From CBDHFF01 sp965262395 (lineage in GTDB: Bacteria > Pseudomonadota > Alphaproteobacteria > Rickettsiales > Anaplasmataceae), in contig OZ253531.1 in assembly GCA_965262395.1 (NCBI GenBank), positions 682,001-746,000 of the forward strand: 64,000 nucleotides of DNA. The letters run 5' to 3'. Made by a program: the position numbers and the translations under genes. Every line of letters begins with the position of its first letter. Position 1 is the stretch's first letter. Of the stretch, positions 18,203 to 28,004 are shown one piece after another. The notes under the pieces are model-generated. The model searched no databases. It had not been told where the DNA came from and saw only the letters and a list, made by a program, of their open reading frames with translations.

Positions 18203-19513
18203 ATGGTTGAATATAAAGCTGTTCCAGATAATTCTAATAAATTCCCATCTGGAATTTGGTATATAATATTGAATGATACTGCCATGCTCACTAGTTATAA
18301 GGGTATATTGGCGGTTCTTTATCCGTTTCTTATAGGTGATGCTTTAATTGGAGATAGTGGCGCTCTTGCCATGAATCATGCTGAGGCTAGATCTGCATTG
18401 AGTTTATTTAATTTTGCCTGTTATTTTATGGCTATTGTTGGCGCTTTTCTGACAGAATGGTGTATTGGCAAATATAGTATGATCCTTTATTCCACACTCC
18501 TTTGTTGTATTGCGCATGCAGTTCTTATGTGGGGTCATAATGAGTATGCATTGCTGTTTGGGCTTGCTATCTATTCTATTGGTGCTGGTGGTATAAAATC
18601 ATCAACGATTCCACATGGGTTCGATCAATTCAACTCTAATAATTCCTACATGATGGATAGAATGATGGGGATATTTATTGTTATTGGTTATATTGGTGGA
18701 TTTTTATCAAATATCTTAGGTCCTGAATTGTTGTATTCGTATGGTTCCTGGGCTGCGTTCAGTTTTCCATTTATATTAATGGTTATAGCGTTAATAGTGT
18801 TTTATGTTGGGCGCTATCAATATGTTCATAAGCCTCCATCTGGTGACCTATTTTGGAAAAAACTAATTTCTAAGGAAACTAGAGCTCCAGCACTTAAGGT
18901 TTCAACATTGTGTGTGTTTTTCTCATTGTACTGTGCATCTTCTGGACAAGCCCCTTTTCTTTGGATTGAACAAGCCTCTAGAATGGATCTCGATTTATTC
19001 TTTATAGAGTTATTGCCGTCACAAGTTGGTGCTATAGAAGTGGTATGTGTGTGCATAGTAATGTGTATTTATCTTAGTTGGTTACGTCCATGGTTTAGTA
19101 AAATGAATCAATTAAATTATTCAATGATTGTTGGATATATTCTGATGATTATGAGTTATGTATATATGCTTTGTTTAGATATAGTTATGCTTAATATTGG
19201 GGTATTAAATATTGTTTGGCAATTTCCAATGTATATTCTTTTTACTTCATCTTTCATAGTTCTATATACGAGCTATGAACGTACAATTTATAATATTGTT
19301 CCCAAATATATGAAAACTTTGGCCTGTTGCGCCTATCCTTTAGGGTACTCGTTGGGTAATTTGATTACATTTCTTGTCAATACTTTTATCATTGATAGTA
19401 GTGAATCAATGTTTCATTATGATATGTTTTTTATTGCTCTTTCAACGATATCTGTGTTGATATTTTATATTGTACAGCGTCGAGTAGATTTCGAAAGTAA
19501 AATATTTACATAA
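18203..19513 (+). CDS. POT/PTR-family proton-dependent peptide transporter
   Basis: This major-facilitator protein probably imports di- and tripeptides with protons across the inner membrane. The POT signature is clear: GAGGIKSSTIPHGFDQFN matches the family's GxGGIKPxxxxFGxDQF. About 12 hydrophobic helices can be drawn over some 437 residues, a little short for the family. The frame can also open at TTG 18188; I prefer the ATG at 18203 (MVEYKAVPDN). The common POT feature ExxERFxYY is degenerate here (GIWYIILNDTAMLTSYKG), so substrate range may differ. It stands alone, preceded by the 58-bp repeats and followed by the RDD gene. It fits an amino-acid-scavenging intracellular life. Confidence 0.85.
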   Translation: MVEYKAVPDNSNKFPSGIWYIILNDTAMLTSYKGILAVLYPFLIGDALIGDSGALAMNHAEARSALSLFNFACYFMAIVGAFLTEWCIGKYSMILYSTLLCCIAHAVLMWGHNEYALLFGLAIYSIGAGGIKSSTIPHGFDQFNSNNSYMMDRMMGIFIVIGYIGGFLSNILGPELLYSYGSWAAFSFPFILMVIALIVFYVGRYQYVHKPPSGDLFWKKLISKETRAPALKVSTLCVFFSLYCASSGQAPFLWIEQASRMDLDLFFIELLPSQVGAIEVVCVCIVMCIYLSWLRPWFSKMNQLNYSMIVGYILMIMSYVYMLCLDIVMLNIGVLNIVWQFPMYILFTSSFIVLYTSYERTIYNIVPKYMKTLACCAYPLGYSLGNLITFLVNTFIIDSSESMFHYDMFFIALSTISVLIFYIVQRRVDFESKIFT

Positions 19514-19591
19514 ATCCTGACTAAATAACTATTTCTTAATAGATATGTTGCTCACTACTATGTATAATGGATTAAAATTATAGGGTCTGTA

Positions 19592-20077
19592 GTGTACGAA
19601 TGTGCTTCAATTTTTAAAAGAATGTTGGCCTATCTTATAGATAATTTTATATGCTCTTCTATTGTAATTTATATATATATAATGATTAGTGTAGATAAAC
19701 CAAATTATGCAATTATGCATTTTGTTATACTTGTACCTGTTATATATTTCACACTTATGCATTCCTCTTCTTGGCAGGCAACTATTGGTCAAAAGATATT
19801 AAGAATACGTTTGATCAGCTTAAGGGGAGATGGCAAGATCAGTGGATGGCTTGCCTTTGATCGTACTATATCACAATTTCTTATGCCTGTTGCTTCCATT
19901 GCTTTGTTTTTGTTTACACGAGATTTTGGTTTTCCTATTGAACCTGTAGAAGTAATAGTCAATATTTTTCGTATAGTAGTGCTTTATTGGTATGCTGTGG
20001 CATTGTTCAATAAGGAAAATGAGACTGTTCATGATTTAATATTTAAGACTAGAGTAGTAAATGTTAAATCTCAATAA
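19592..20077 (+). CDS. RDD-family membrane protein
   Basis: A 161-residue inner-membrane protein of unknown function. It has about three hydrophobic segments and the pattern of RDD proteins: RMLAYLIDNFICSS (normally R..A...D) at the N-terminus, WQATIGQKILRIRLIS in the middle and HDLIFKTRVV at the C-terminus. The start codon is GTG at 19592. It follows the POT gene on the same strand by about 80 bp and may share its transcript. Confidence 0.85.
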   Translation: MYECASIFKRMLAYLIDNFICSSIVIYIYIMISVDKPNYAIMHFVILVPVIYFTLMHSSSWQATIGQKILRIRLISLRGDGKISGWLAFDRTISQFLMPVASIALFLFTRDFGFPIEPVEVIVNIFRIVVLYWYAVALFNKENETVHDLIFKTRVVNVKSQ

Positions 20078-20096
20078 GCTATAGTTTACTTTGTGT

Positions 20097-20182
20097 AAAG
20101 ATATAAGCCCGAATTTGTTTTAACCTGTTTATTTTGTCTAAAGATATAAGCCTGGATTTGCTTTGACCTGTTTACTTTGTAT
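20097..20182. repeat. 43-bp direct repeat, two copies
   Basis: AAAGATATAAGCC recurs at 20097 and 20140, filling the spacer between the convergent RDD and mlaF-like genes. The copies have diverged by several substitutions. Confidence 0.85.
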
Positions 20183-20187
20183 AGCAA

Positions 20188-20883
20188 TTATAATGATAGA
20201 GGCTGGAAGAACTTTCTAACATATTCATGATCTGTATTTAATATTTCTTCTGTTGTGCCATACCAAGTTATACTTCCTTGTCTGACCATTGCGATCTTAT
20301 GTGCAATTTTTAATGCGCTATGTATATCATGGGTGACCGTAATTGTAGTTGCGCCTAGAACCTTGGATTGCTCTATGATAATTTCATTAATAGTATTAGA
20401 TATTAACGGGTCAAGGCCTGTGTTTGGTTCATCCAGGAGTAGTATATGAGGTTTATGAATAATGGTTCTGGCTAAAGACACTCGTCTTTGCATGCCTCCA
20501 GATAATTCATTGGGGTATAAGTAAGCAACAGATGGAGGGAGTCCGACAGAAGGTAGTATTTCCTCCGCAATTTTTTTTGCTGATTGATTGGTTAATCCAT
20601 TGTTATGAATTAGGGATATAGTTATGTTTTCCCATATTTTTAAACTATCAAATAATGCATTGTTTTGAAATAACATGCCAATTTTTGCATTGTCATTTAT
20701 TTTTACTTCCCCCTGATCTTGTTTGATCAAGCCTATTATTATCTTTAGAAGAACAGATTTTCCTGTGCCAGATTCTCCTAAAATAACTAAAGATTCGCCT
20801 TTTTCTATTACCAAATCTATATCAGTTATTATTTTTTTGTTGCCAAAACTATGTTGTATATTCTTTAATTCTATAAGAGACAT
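20188..20883 (-). CDS. mlaF: MlaF/Ttg2A-type ABC transporter ATPase
   Basis: This is the ATP-binding subunit of an Mla/MCE-type lipid ABC transporter that moves phospholipids between inner and outer membranes. At 231 residues it has Walker A GESGTGKS, Q-loop LFQNNALFDSLKIWENI, signature LSGGMQRR, Walker B ILLLDEPNTGLDP and switch His in VTHD. The sequence LFQNNALFDSL is typical of the MlaF branch. The mlaE-like permease gene lies 77 bp upstream in the same orientation. The substrate-binding MlaD and periplasmic MlaC are not in this window. Confidence 0.9.
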   Translation of the reverse strand: MSLIELKNIQHSFGNKKIITDIDLVIEKGESLVILGESGTGKSVLLKIIIGLIKQDQGEVKINDNAKIGMLFQNNALFDSLKIWENITISLIHNNGLTNQSAKKIAEEILPSVGLPPSVAYLYPNELSGGMQRRVSLARTIIHKPHILLLDEPNTGLDPLISNTINEIIIEQSKVLGATTITVTHDIHSALKIAHKIAMVRQGSITWYGTTEEILNTDHEYVRKFFQPLSL

Positions 20884-20959
20884 CGTGCATGTGACTACAA
20901 AAGTGTTTCATGAATATTAGGGTATAATATTGATTATTTATTAAATTGAATAATGAAAT

Positions 20960-21730
20960 TCATGAGAAAAAGAGAGAGGTAGCAAGATAATTGCAAATAA
21001 GTATAAATATACAAGAAGATACTACTGATGTTGTAGTGGCAACTCCAACGCCTCTAGCTCCATTTTGACAGTGGTATCCGTGATAGCACCCTGATATGCC
21101 AATAATGAAACCAAATACTGCGGCCTTTATTAATCCAGACATAATATCGTTCACTAGTAAGAACTTGGATGTAGTGTATAGATATGAGCCAGGATTGAAT
21201 CCCAATTTATAAATACCTATTACATACCCACCATAGATGCCTATGACATCAGTTACTGCAACTAATAGTACAAGAGTAGTGGTGCAAGCTAGCACTCTCG
21301 GTACCATTAAATATCTAAATGGGTTAATGTTTAGAGTAGTTAGAGCCGAAATCTGATCTGTTACTCTCATAGTTCCAACTTCGGCTGCGATTGATGATCC
21401 TACCCTGGCGGCCAGCATTAAGGAGCCTAATACTGGGCCTAATTCTCTAGTGATAGAGATTGCTACAATTGCCGCTATAGAATTTTCTGCATTAAATCGT
21501 GAAAACCCTATATAGCTCTGTAAGGCTAGAACCGCACCAGTAAACAAGGCGGTCATGGCAATCAACGGTAAGGAGTTATAGCCTATTTCTAATAATTGAC
21601 GACCTAATATTCTAAAATGAAACGGTGGGGTTATTATCCCATGTAATATTCTAAGTATAAATGTTGTTATATTTCCTACCTTTTCTAACATTATAAAAAA
21701 CGAAGAACCAATTGAAGCAAGTACATTCAT
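20960..21730 (-). CDS. mlaE: MlaE/Ttg2B-type lipid ABC transporter permease
   Basis: A 256-residue permease of the MlaE family, partner of the downstream ATPase. The conserved block RELGPVLGSLMLAARVGSSI, then AAEVGTMRVTDQISAL and PRVLA, is diagnostic of the family. About five or six hydrophobic helices are visible. The ATG at 21730 is the natural start. The gene is divergent from the hydrolase at 21.8 kb, so the roughly 100-bp AT-rich spacer should hold both promoters. Confidence 0.92.
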   Translation of the reverse strand: MNVLASIGSSFFIMLEKVGNITTFILRILHGIITPPFHFRILGRQLLEIGYNSLPLIAMTALFTGAVLALQSYIGFSRFNAENSIAAIVAISITRELGPVLGSLMLAARVGSSIAAEVGTMRVTDQISALTTLNINPFRYLMVPRVLACTTTLVLLVAVTDVIGIYGGYVIGIYKLGFNPGSYLYTTSKFLLVNDIMSGLIKAAVFGFIIGISGCYHGYHCQNGARGVGVATTTSVVSSCIFILICNYLATSLFFS

Positions 21731-21843
21731 AATTATCTATAAACTCAACATAATATGCTTATTATAATATTAATAAAAATTATATTTGTCAATTATGTAT
21801 TAACTGCTACAGTAGTTTTGTATGGATTTTGAATAATAGAAAG

Positions 21844-22575
21844 ATGATTAAGAAGTTACAGTCTATTGATGGCAAATATATAGAATATGAACATGTGGAA
21901 GGATGTCGCAAGCATGGAGTAACTCTGTTTGGTGGATATGGTACAAATATTGAATCGACCAAAGCGCTAGCTTTACGTGATTTTTGTCTGAATAACGAAT
22001 TTTCTTTTACTAGATTCAGTTATTTGGGTCATGGAAGTTCTGATGCAACTATAAATAATAGTTGCGTGTCTGATTGGAAACAAAATTGTCTCGATATTAT
22101 TAATCTAACAGATAAAAAGCAGATTATAGTTGGCTCTAGTTTAGGAGGATGGCTTATGATGCTTGTGGCGATACAAATTCCAGAGAAGGTTCAGGGCTTG
22201 ATTGGCATTGCTGCAGCGCCTGATTTTCCTATGGATATGATGGCTAATTGCCCAGAAATGGAAGATTGCTTGAATAGAGATGGTTATTATGCTGCTTCTG
22301 AAGATCGTCTGCCAGTTTATAAGAAAATGGTAAATGATGCTAAAGGTAATTTGATACTTGATAAGGATGTAATAGATGTGCATTGTCCAGTTAGGCTTTT
22401 GCATGGAATAAAAGATGATGTTGTTTATTATAAAAAATCCTATGCTATAGCCGCAAAACTCTCTAGTAATAATGTAAGGGTGCATACAGTAGAGCACGCA
22501 GATCATCGAATGAATGATGAAACCTCTTTCTATCTTACTTGCAAAATGATTTCAGAGCTTGCTTCGATATCTTGA
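21844..22575 (+). CDS. Alpha/beta hydrolase
   Basis: A 243-residue serine hydrolase of unknown substrate. The nucleophile elbow is GSSLGG (in IIVGSSLGGWLMML), an acid follows in LLHGIKDDVV and the catalytic His lies in VEHADHRM. FSYLGHGSSDA after the second strand fits the alpha/beta hydrolase fold. The frame extends back to a TTG at 21829, but the ATG at 21844 (MIKKLQSIDGKYIE), preceded by AGAAAG, is a better start. Homologues are common and mostly annotated only as hydrolases. Confidence 0.82.
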   Translation: MIKKLQSIDGKYIEYEHVEGCRKHGVTLFGGYGTNIESTKALALRDFCLNNEFSFTRFSYLGHGSSDATINNSCVSDWKQNCLDIINLTDKKQIIVGSSLGGWLMMLVAIQIPEKVQGLIGIAAAPDFPMDMMANCPEMEDCLNRDGYYAASEDRLPVYKKMVNDAKGNLILDKDVIDVHCPVRLLHGIKDDVVYYKKSYAIAAKLSSNNVRVHTVEHADHRMNDETSFYLTCKMISELASIS

Positions 22576-22587
22576 TTTATATTCCTT

Positions 22588-22683
22588 ATTAAGTCTTGTA
22601 TATATAATTTCCTAGTAGCAGAAAGGTCATGATCGATTAAGTCTTGTATATATATAATTTCCTAGTAGCAAAAAGGTCTTTTA
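22588..22683. repeat. 48-bp direct repeat over the methyltransferase 3' end
   Basis: ATTAAGTCTTGTATATATA recurs at 22588 and 22636. The second copy includes the stop and last codons of the minus-strand methyltransferase; the first is a non-coding duplicate. Confidence 0.9.
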
Positions 22684-23194
22684 TTTTTATAACTTCTACA
22701 GGGGTTAATTCTGGTATAGTGAAGTTGTTGCTAAGTATCAGGCAACCTGTTTTTGCTTCTTCACGTAGTTTACTAGATAATTTGCTAGTTATTGATCCAC
22801 AGAGAAAACACATAATTATATCGAATTTTGTTAAGTTTGATTCCAGAAAATCTTGATAATGTATATTAACATTTTTATATTTTCTTAGAATTAGTTTGAT
22901 CTTCGATATTATGTAGGGCAGCCCTAATATTTCGTAACCAGTTAATTTATGTTGAGGGCAGACTTTTGCTGTCGAAAGTATTAATTGTCCAAAGCCAGAA
23001 CCAAGATCAGCGATTTCTAAGCTTTTTCCTTTGTTGTGTTTTGTTATTATTTCCAGAATCTTTTTTTTTGTTCTATAATCTGTAGGGATTGATGGTGGCC
23101 ATGTGAATAGACCAGTGAGAGAGCGGATTAGATTGCACATCACAAAAGAGGCGATTATAGTATAAAGAGATAGCAACAAATATAACTCTATCAT
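22637..23194 (-). CDS. Membrane-anchored SAM methyltransferase (FAM173/ATPSCKMT-like)
   Basis: A 185-residue class I methyltransferase. It starts with one hydrophobic helix (LYLLLSLYTIIASFVM), then WPPSIPTDYR and the SAM motif ADLGSGFGQLIL (about residues 61-72). The pattern of an N-terminal helix, a Pro-rich linker, DLGSG and a late acidic-hydrophobic strand (FDIIMCFL) resembles FAM173 proteins, which in mitochondria methylate a lysine on ATP-synthase subunit c or on ADP/ATP carriers. That function is inference; the target here is unknown. It converges on the hydrolase at 21.8 kb. Confidence 0.68.
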   Translation of the reverse strand: MIELYLLLSLYTIIASFVMCNLIRSLTGLFTWPPSIPTDYRTKKKILEIITKHNKGKSLEIADLGSGFGQLILSTAKVCPQHKLTGYEILGLPYIISKIKLILRKYKNVNIHYQDFLESNLTKFDIIMCFLCGSITSKLSSKLREEAKTGCLILSNNFTIPELTPVEVIKIKDLFATRKLYIYKT

Positions 23195-23374
23195 TTCTTT
23201 TGTTATCTTTTATGACTTAGCTACAGAATAGATGAACACTATTTTTAAATAGTTAAGGGCTTATTAATCTTTTTATAATTCTTACTGATACAGTGCAAGA
23301 TTATGTCTTGCTAAGCATGTATTACTGCTGTACATTGAAAGAATGTTTAATGTTACACGTTTCTGGTATCCTAT

Positions 23375-23857
23375 ATGATGTCAAAGTTCGAAGAGGATTT
23401 CATAGGACTGTCTGCTGGTGTGTTTCATGATTTAGGATTCTCCTGTGTACGTATAAAAATTATTAGTGATGATAATGTGTTACAAGTGATGTTTGAGCGT
23501 AATGATGTAGAGTTAGTACAAGTTGACGACTGTGTTAAGCTACATAAGCTTTTATTAAAAATTATCCTTGGCTCTAAATATGAGTGTTATAGATTAGAGG
23601 TTAGCTCTCCGGGGGAGAACAGACCTATTACTAAATTGGATGATTTTGAAAAATTTAAGGGAAGAAACGCCAAGATTGTCTTAGATAAATTTTTTATAGA
23701 TAATAGGTTTAAATCTCTGAAATACTGTGGTAATATAGTAGATGTAGAAGGTAGTGATATACTTTTGAAGGTTGCGATGTCTGATGCGGAGGAGATTCTT
23801 AAGATTCCTTACGGATGGATACGTGATGCTAAGGTTTTATTGAATGATAATCATTAG
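23375..23857 (+). CDS. rimP: Ribosome maturation factor
   Basis: RimP assists assembly of the 30S subunit. The 160-residue protein carries the family motif EVSSPGENRPI at about residue 80 and the C-terminal SH3-like domain ending in IPYGWIRDAKVLL. It opens the conserved rimP-nusA-infB-rbfA cluster and is followed by nusA after 11 bp. Start: ATG 23375, with another ATG directly after. Confidence 0.95.
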   Translation: MMSKFEEDFIGLSAGVFHDLGFSCVRIKIISDDNVLQVMFERNDVELVQVDDCVKLHKLLLKIILGSKYECYRLEVSSPGENRPITKLDDFEKFKGRNAKIVLDKFFIDNRFKSLKYCGNIVDVEGSDILLKVAMSDAEEILKIPYGWIRDAKVLLNDNH

Positions 23858-23868
23858 GTGGTTTTACA

Positions 23869-25437
23869 ATGTTAGGGTCTGTAGATGTTGTCCTAGGTGG
23901 AAGTTCTCTTTTCAAAGAAATGAAAGGCATAGCTGAGGGTAAAGATTTAAAATTCGAGGACATCGCTTCCGCGGTAGAGGGCTCTCTGTCTACTGTTTTC
24001 AAAAGAAAATACTCTGATAGTATAGAAGTAAAAGTTGATAGAGGCAGTGGCAATGTTATTGTATTGTATCCTGTTCCTGTGGTAGAAGATGGCGATAATA
24101 GTGAAGGTTATAGAAGCATAAAAGAAGTTGAAGATATAGAAGGATATGATTTTGCAGAGACTGATGATTATTTAATACTACCTATCAGCGAAGCTCAGGA
24201 AATTGCAAAGGACGCTGTTGTCGGTGGTCAGGTTATGTATCCAATAAATGTAAAAAAAATAGGATTGGTTGATGCTAGGCTCACTAGAGAAGAATTGTTT
24301 GACAGAATAAGATTTGCAGAACGTGAAAAGCAATATAATGATTTTCAAGAGCATATAGGGACGATGCGTAGTGGTATCGTAAAAAGAATTGAGCGTAATG
24401 GTAATGTGATTGTAAAGATTGGTATGGCAGAGGCGATGTTGCCAGCCAGAGAAAGAATGGAGAGGCATGAAAATTTTATAAAAGATAGTAAGATTAAGGT
24501 TTATATAAATAAGGTAGAGAGATCTAATTATGGATATCAGATATTTTTATCCAGAATACACCCTAATTTCATTGTTGAGCTGATGAAATCAGCTATTCCA
24601 GAAGTTTGTGACGGCTTGGTAGAAATAAAGTCTGTTGTGCGAGAGCCAGGAGCTCACGCTAAGGTTGCTGTATATGCTTCCGATACTAGTGTTGAACCTA
24701 TTGGAGCTTGTATTGGCCTGAAGGGTTGTCGTATTCAGAGTGTTATCGCTGAGCTTAGTGGTGAAAAAGTTGATATAATTCCTTATTCCTCTGATTTAGT
24801 GAATTATGTGGTTAGTGCCCTATCTCTTCCAGAAGTAGATAGAGTAATTATTGATCATGACAAAGAAGAAGTAGAAGTTGTTGTTGCCGATGAATTATTT
24901 AGTAGGGCTATAGGTCGAGGTGGTGTTAATGTAAAACTAGCCTCTAGAATGGTCGGGTGGAAAATGTTGATTGCAAAAGAGTCGGAATATTCTGCCAAGA
25001 AGACTGTTGAATTTAATGAAAGGGTAGAGCATTTCTGTTCTGCATTGAATATAACAGAAATGTTAGCGCAGTTGATGGCAACGGAAGGTTATTTAACTGT
25101 AGATGATATAGCGGGATCTGATCCTGCTAGTATGGATATAGTTGGATTAGAGGATTGTGAGGAATTATGTAATCGTGCAAAATCTTACGTGAGTGCGCGT
25201 GAGGTATTATTTGACAAAAAATTACAAGAGGTTGGCATTGATATTAAGATGAAAAGCCTTGAGTTGTCGCATGATGAGTTGTTAAAGCTAGGGGAGCTTG
25301 GTATTAAGTCTATGGAAGATTTAGCAGATTGTTCTTCTGATGATTTAAAAAGCGAGCTACCGGATAATTTTATGAACAAAGAGCGTGTAGACGATATAAT
25401 ATTGTTTGCTCGTAAAGAGTTAAAATGGATAGATTAA
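23869..25437 (+). CDS. nusA: Transcription termination/antitermination factor
   Basis: NusA binds RNA polymerase and controls pausing, termination and antitermination. The 522-residue protein has an N-terminal polymerase-binding domain, an S1 domain (residues about 165-235, GTMRSGIVKRIERNG), two KH domains (the first with ACIGLKGCRIQSV, the second with AIGRGGVNVKLA), and two C-terminal helix-hairpin repeats containing LMATEGYLTVDDIA and LGELGIKSMEDLA, as in proteobacteria. It is preceded by AGGTGG at the right spacing. infB follows 18 bp later; the small ylxR gene often found between them is missing. Confidence 0.97.
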   Translation: MLGSVDVVLGGSSLFKEMKGIAEGKDLKFEDIASAVEGSLSTVFKRKYSDSIEVKVDRGSGNVIVLYPVPVVEDGDNSEGYRSIKEVEDIEGYDFAETDDYLILPISEAQEIAKDAVVGGQVMYPINVKKIGLVDARLTREELFDRIRFAEREKQYNDFQEHIGTMRSGIVKRIERNGNVIVKIGMAEAMLPARERMERHENFIKDSKIKVYINKVERSNYGYQIFLSRIHPNFIVELMKSAIPEVCDGLVEIKSVVREPGAHAKVAVYASDTSVEPIGACIGLKGCRIQSVIAELSGEKVDIIPYSSDLVNYVVSALSLPEVDRVIIDHDKEEVEVVVADELFSRAIGRGGVNVKLASRMVGWKMLIAKESEYSAKKTVEFNERVEHFCSALNITEMLAQLMATEGYLTVDDIAGSDPASMDIVGLEDCEELCNRAKSYVSAREVLFDKKLQEVGIDIKMKSLELSHDELLKLGELGIKSMEDLADCSSDDLKSELPDNFMNKERVDDIILFARKELKWID

Positions 25438-25455
25438 GATTGGGTATGTTGTTGT

Positions 25456-28002
25456 ATGAGTGGTAATAATGATGATCTTTCTGGATCTGATCAAATTAGT
25501 AAGACTTTAGGTGTTTCTGATGTTAATAAAGAAACACTTGGTTTGAATAGCGGTAAGGCGCAGCTTGGTGTCAATAAGGATAAGACGTTGCTTGGTGTGA
25601 GTTTGGATGGCAGTAATAAAGCTAGCAAAGGTAGAACTACCTCACAGCCTTCATTTTCTTCTTCTAGATTAAATAGGGGAAGATCGTTTGTTACTGTAGA
25701 AGTCAAGAGAAGTAAAAAACCGGCTAATGCAGCGCAAGATGGTGAAAAAAACAAATTATCTGATGGAGATAAAAAGATACGAGATTTGCTTGATCGTAAT
25801 AAATCTACTAAGACTAATTGTGTTTTAGATGCTGGATTCAAACAAGTTTTAAGTGCCAATAAGTTTGGAGATAAACCTAAATCTGATGCTAATAATTCTC
25901 AAGACAAATCAAAACAAAAAACACTCTCCAAGTTAGGGGGGGCTTCTACTCCTGATGTTGATTCTGTTTCTTCAGAAAGACATAAGGATGAATCACATAC
26001 TGCGCACAAAAAATCTAAATATGATGAAGTAGAAAATTCTGAAGAAGAAGTGCGTGATACTGCAAAGTTAGCACATAAAGTTCAAGAGAAAGAAAAGAAT
26101 CTACATAGAAAAATTGCAAGAGCTTTGGTGCAAGAAGAGGAAGTTAAGTGTCAAGTTGTGGGTGTTAGGAAGCGTAAGAAAAAAGTTGCTAATGCTGTAA
26201 TAAATACTAAATCTTCTAAAATTGTACGTAAAGTCAAAATTCCTGATGTTATTACGGTAAGAGAATTAGCGCATAGAATGTCTGAGTCCATCAAGGATGT
26301 TGTTCGCTATATATCAAAAGAGATTGGCAATAAAGTTACTGATGATTCTAAGATTAATCATGATATTGCAGAACTTGTTGTCTCTAGTTTGGGTCACACA
26401 CCAATTCTTGCTTTGGGATCAGACGTTGAAAAAGTAGTGAAGGATGAAGAATGTGACGATGCTAGTATCCAAACTAGAGCCCCTATTATAACTATAATGG
26501 GGCATGTTGACCATGGTAAAACATCTTTACTAGATGCCATTCGCTCTACAAGAGTTGCAGCTGGTGAATCAGGTGGAATTACACAGCATATTGGAGCCTA
26601 TCAGGTTAAAGTTGCTGGGGGTGGAATAATTACATTTATTGATACTCCTGGGCATGAAGCTTTTACTTCAATGCGTGCTAGAGGGGCTCAAATCACAGAT
26701 ATAGTTGTACTTGTGGTTGCGGCGGATGATGGGATAAAGGAGCAAACTGTAGAAGCTATAAACCATATTAAAGCGGCTGGTGTACCAGTAATTGTAGCAA
26801 TTAATAAAATTGATAAGAACGGTGCAAATGAAAAGAGAGTTAAAGAAGAGTTATTGCAACATCATGTGGTGGCAGAAGAATTTGGTGGTGATGTTATAGT
26901 TGTCCCTGTATCTGCTATGCAAAAAACAAACCTTGATAAATTGGAAGAAGCAATTTTGTTACGTGCAGAGATGATGGATCTGAAAGCAAGTACAAATAGA
27001 AGCGCTGTGGGTGTAGTTGTTGAATCGAAAATAGATCACAGAAGAGGGAATATAGTTACTTTACTTGTAAGAAAGGGAACCTTAAAAGTAGGTACCATAG
27101 TTGTAGCTGGCAGAAGTTATGGTAAGATAAAATCAATGGTAAATGATTGTAATAAGATTGTTAAAGAGGCAGGACCCTCAGTTCCTGTTGAAGTTTTAGG
27201 GTTTAGTTCTGTGCCCGAGTCAGGAGATACTTTTGCGATCGTAGAAAATGATAGGCAAGCTAGAGATATTGTTGAATATCGTGAAGATATGTATAAGAAA
27301 TCAGGCGAAACCGTATTTGTAGATGAGCAAGTTTCTGAGGCGTCATCGATTGAAAATTTAGATAACTTCTTTAGTGATGATGAAGATGAATCTAGTGATA
27401 AAATAATTAGATTAGTTATAAAGTGTGATGTACATGGTTCTATGGAAGCTATCTCCGCTAGTATTCAAAAATTGGAATCATCAGAAGTAAAAATAAAGCT
27501 TATGCATTCAGCAGTTGGTGGTATAAATGGCTCAGACGTTGCCCTTGCAAAAACTAGTGGTGCAACTATTGTTGGTTTCAGAGTTCGTGCAGACGATAGA
27601 GCTAAAGGCATTATTAAAAGTGATGCTGTTGATGTGGTATATTTTTCTGTTATTTATGATGTAATTGACCATGTAAAATCGATGGTTAAAGGGGTTACTG
27701 ATCCTGTATTCACAGAGGATGTGATAGGGCAGGTTGATGTGCGTGAAGTATTTTCTATTTCTAAGCAAGGAAAAGTTTTTGGGTGTTATGTATTAAGTGG
27801 AATGGTACGCAGAAGCGCTAGTGTTCGAGTATTAAGAGACAACATTGTCATTCATGAAGGTAGTATAAAATCTTTAAGGCGTTATAAAGATGATGTCAAA
27901 GAGGCTGGAACTGGATTTGAATGTGGTATATCTCTTGAGCGTTATGAAGATGTACGAGTAGGGGATCGATTTGAGATTTTTGTATTAACACAGGAGGATT
28001 AA
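25456..28002 (+). CDS. infB: Translation initiation factor IF-2
   Basis: IF-2 delivers initiator tRNA to the ribosome with GTP. It is 848 residues long. A charged, low-complexity N-terminal region of about 265 residues precedes the IF2_N domain (PDVITVRELAHRMSES). The G domain begins with GHVDHGKTSLLDAI (about residue 348), then DTPGHEAF and NKIDK. Beta-barrel domain II, domain III and the fMet-tRNA-binding C domain follow. The stop codon lies 2 bp before the rbfA start, and the IF-2 3' end contains AGGAGG, the rbfA ribosome-binding site. Confidence 0.97.
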   Translation: MSGNNDDLSGSDQISKTLGVSDVNKETLGLNSGKAQLGVNKDKTLLGVSLDGSNKASKGRTTSQPSFSSSRLNRGRSFVTVEVKRSKKPANAAQDGEKNKLSDGDKKIRDLLDRNKSTKTNCVLDAGFKQVLSANKFGDKPKSDANNSQDKSKQKTLSKLGGASTPDVDSVSSERHKDESHTAHKKSKYDEVENSEEEVRDTAKLAHKVQEKEKNLHRKIARALVQEEEVKCQVVGVRKRKKKVANAVINTKSSKIVRKVKIPDVITVRELAHRMSESIKDVVRYISKEIGNKVTDDSKINHDIAELVVSSLGHTPILALGSDVEKVVKDEECDDASIQTRAPIITIMGHVDHGKTSLLDAIRSTRVAAGESGGITQHIGAYQVKVAGGGIITFIDTPGHEAFTSMRARGAQITDIVVLVVAADDGIKEQTVEAINHIKAAGVPVIVAINKIDKNGANEKRVKEELLQHHVVAEEFGGDVIVVPVSAMQKTNLDKLEEAILLRAEMMDLKASTNRSAVGVVVESKIDHRRGNIVTLLVRKGTLKVGTIVVAGRSYGKIKSMVNDCNKIVKEAGPSVPVEVLGFSSVPESGDTFAIVENDRQARDIVEYREDMYKKSGETVFVDEQVSEASSIENLDNFFSDDEDESSDKIIRLVIKCDVHGSMEAISASIQKLESSEVKIKLMHSAVGGINGSDVALAKTSGATIVGFRVRADDRAKGIIKSDAVDVVYFSVIYDVIDHVKSMVKGVTDPVFTEDVIGQVDVREVFSISKQGKVFGCYVLSGMVRRSASVRVLRDNIVIHEGSIKSLRRYKDDVKEAGTGFECGISLERYEDVRVGDRFEIFVLTQED

Positions 28003-28004
28003 GT

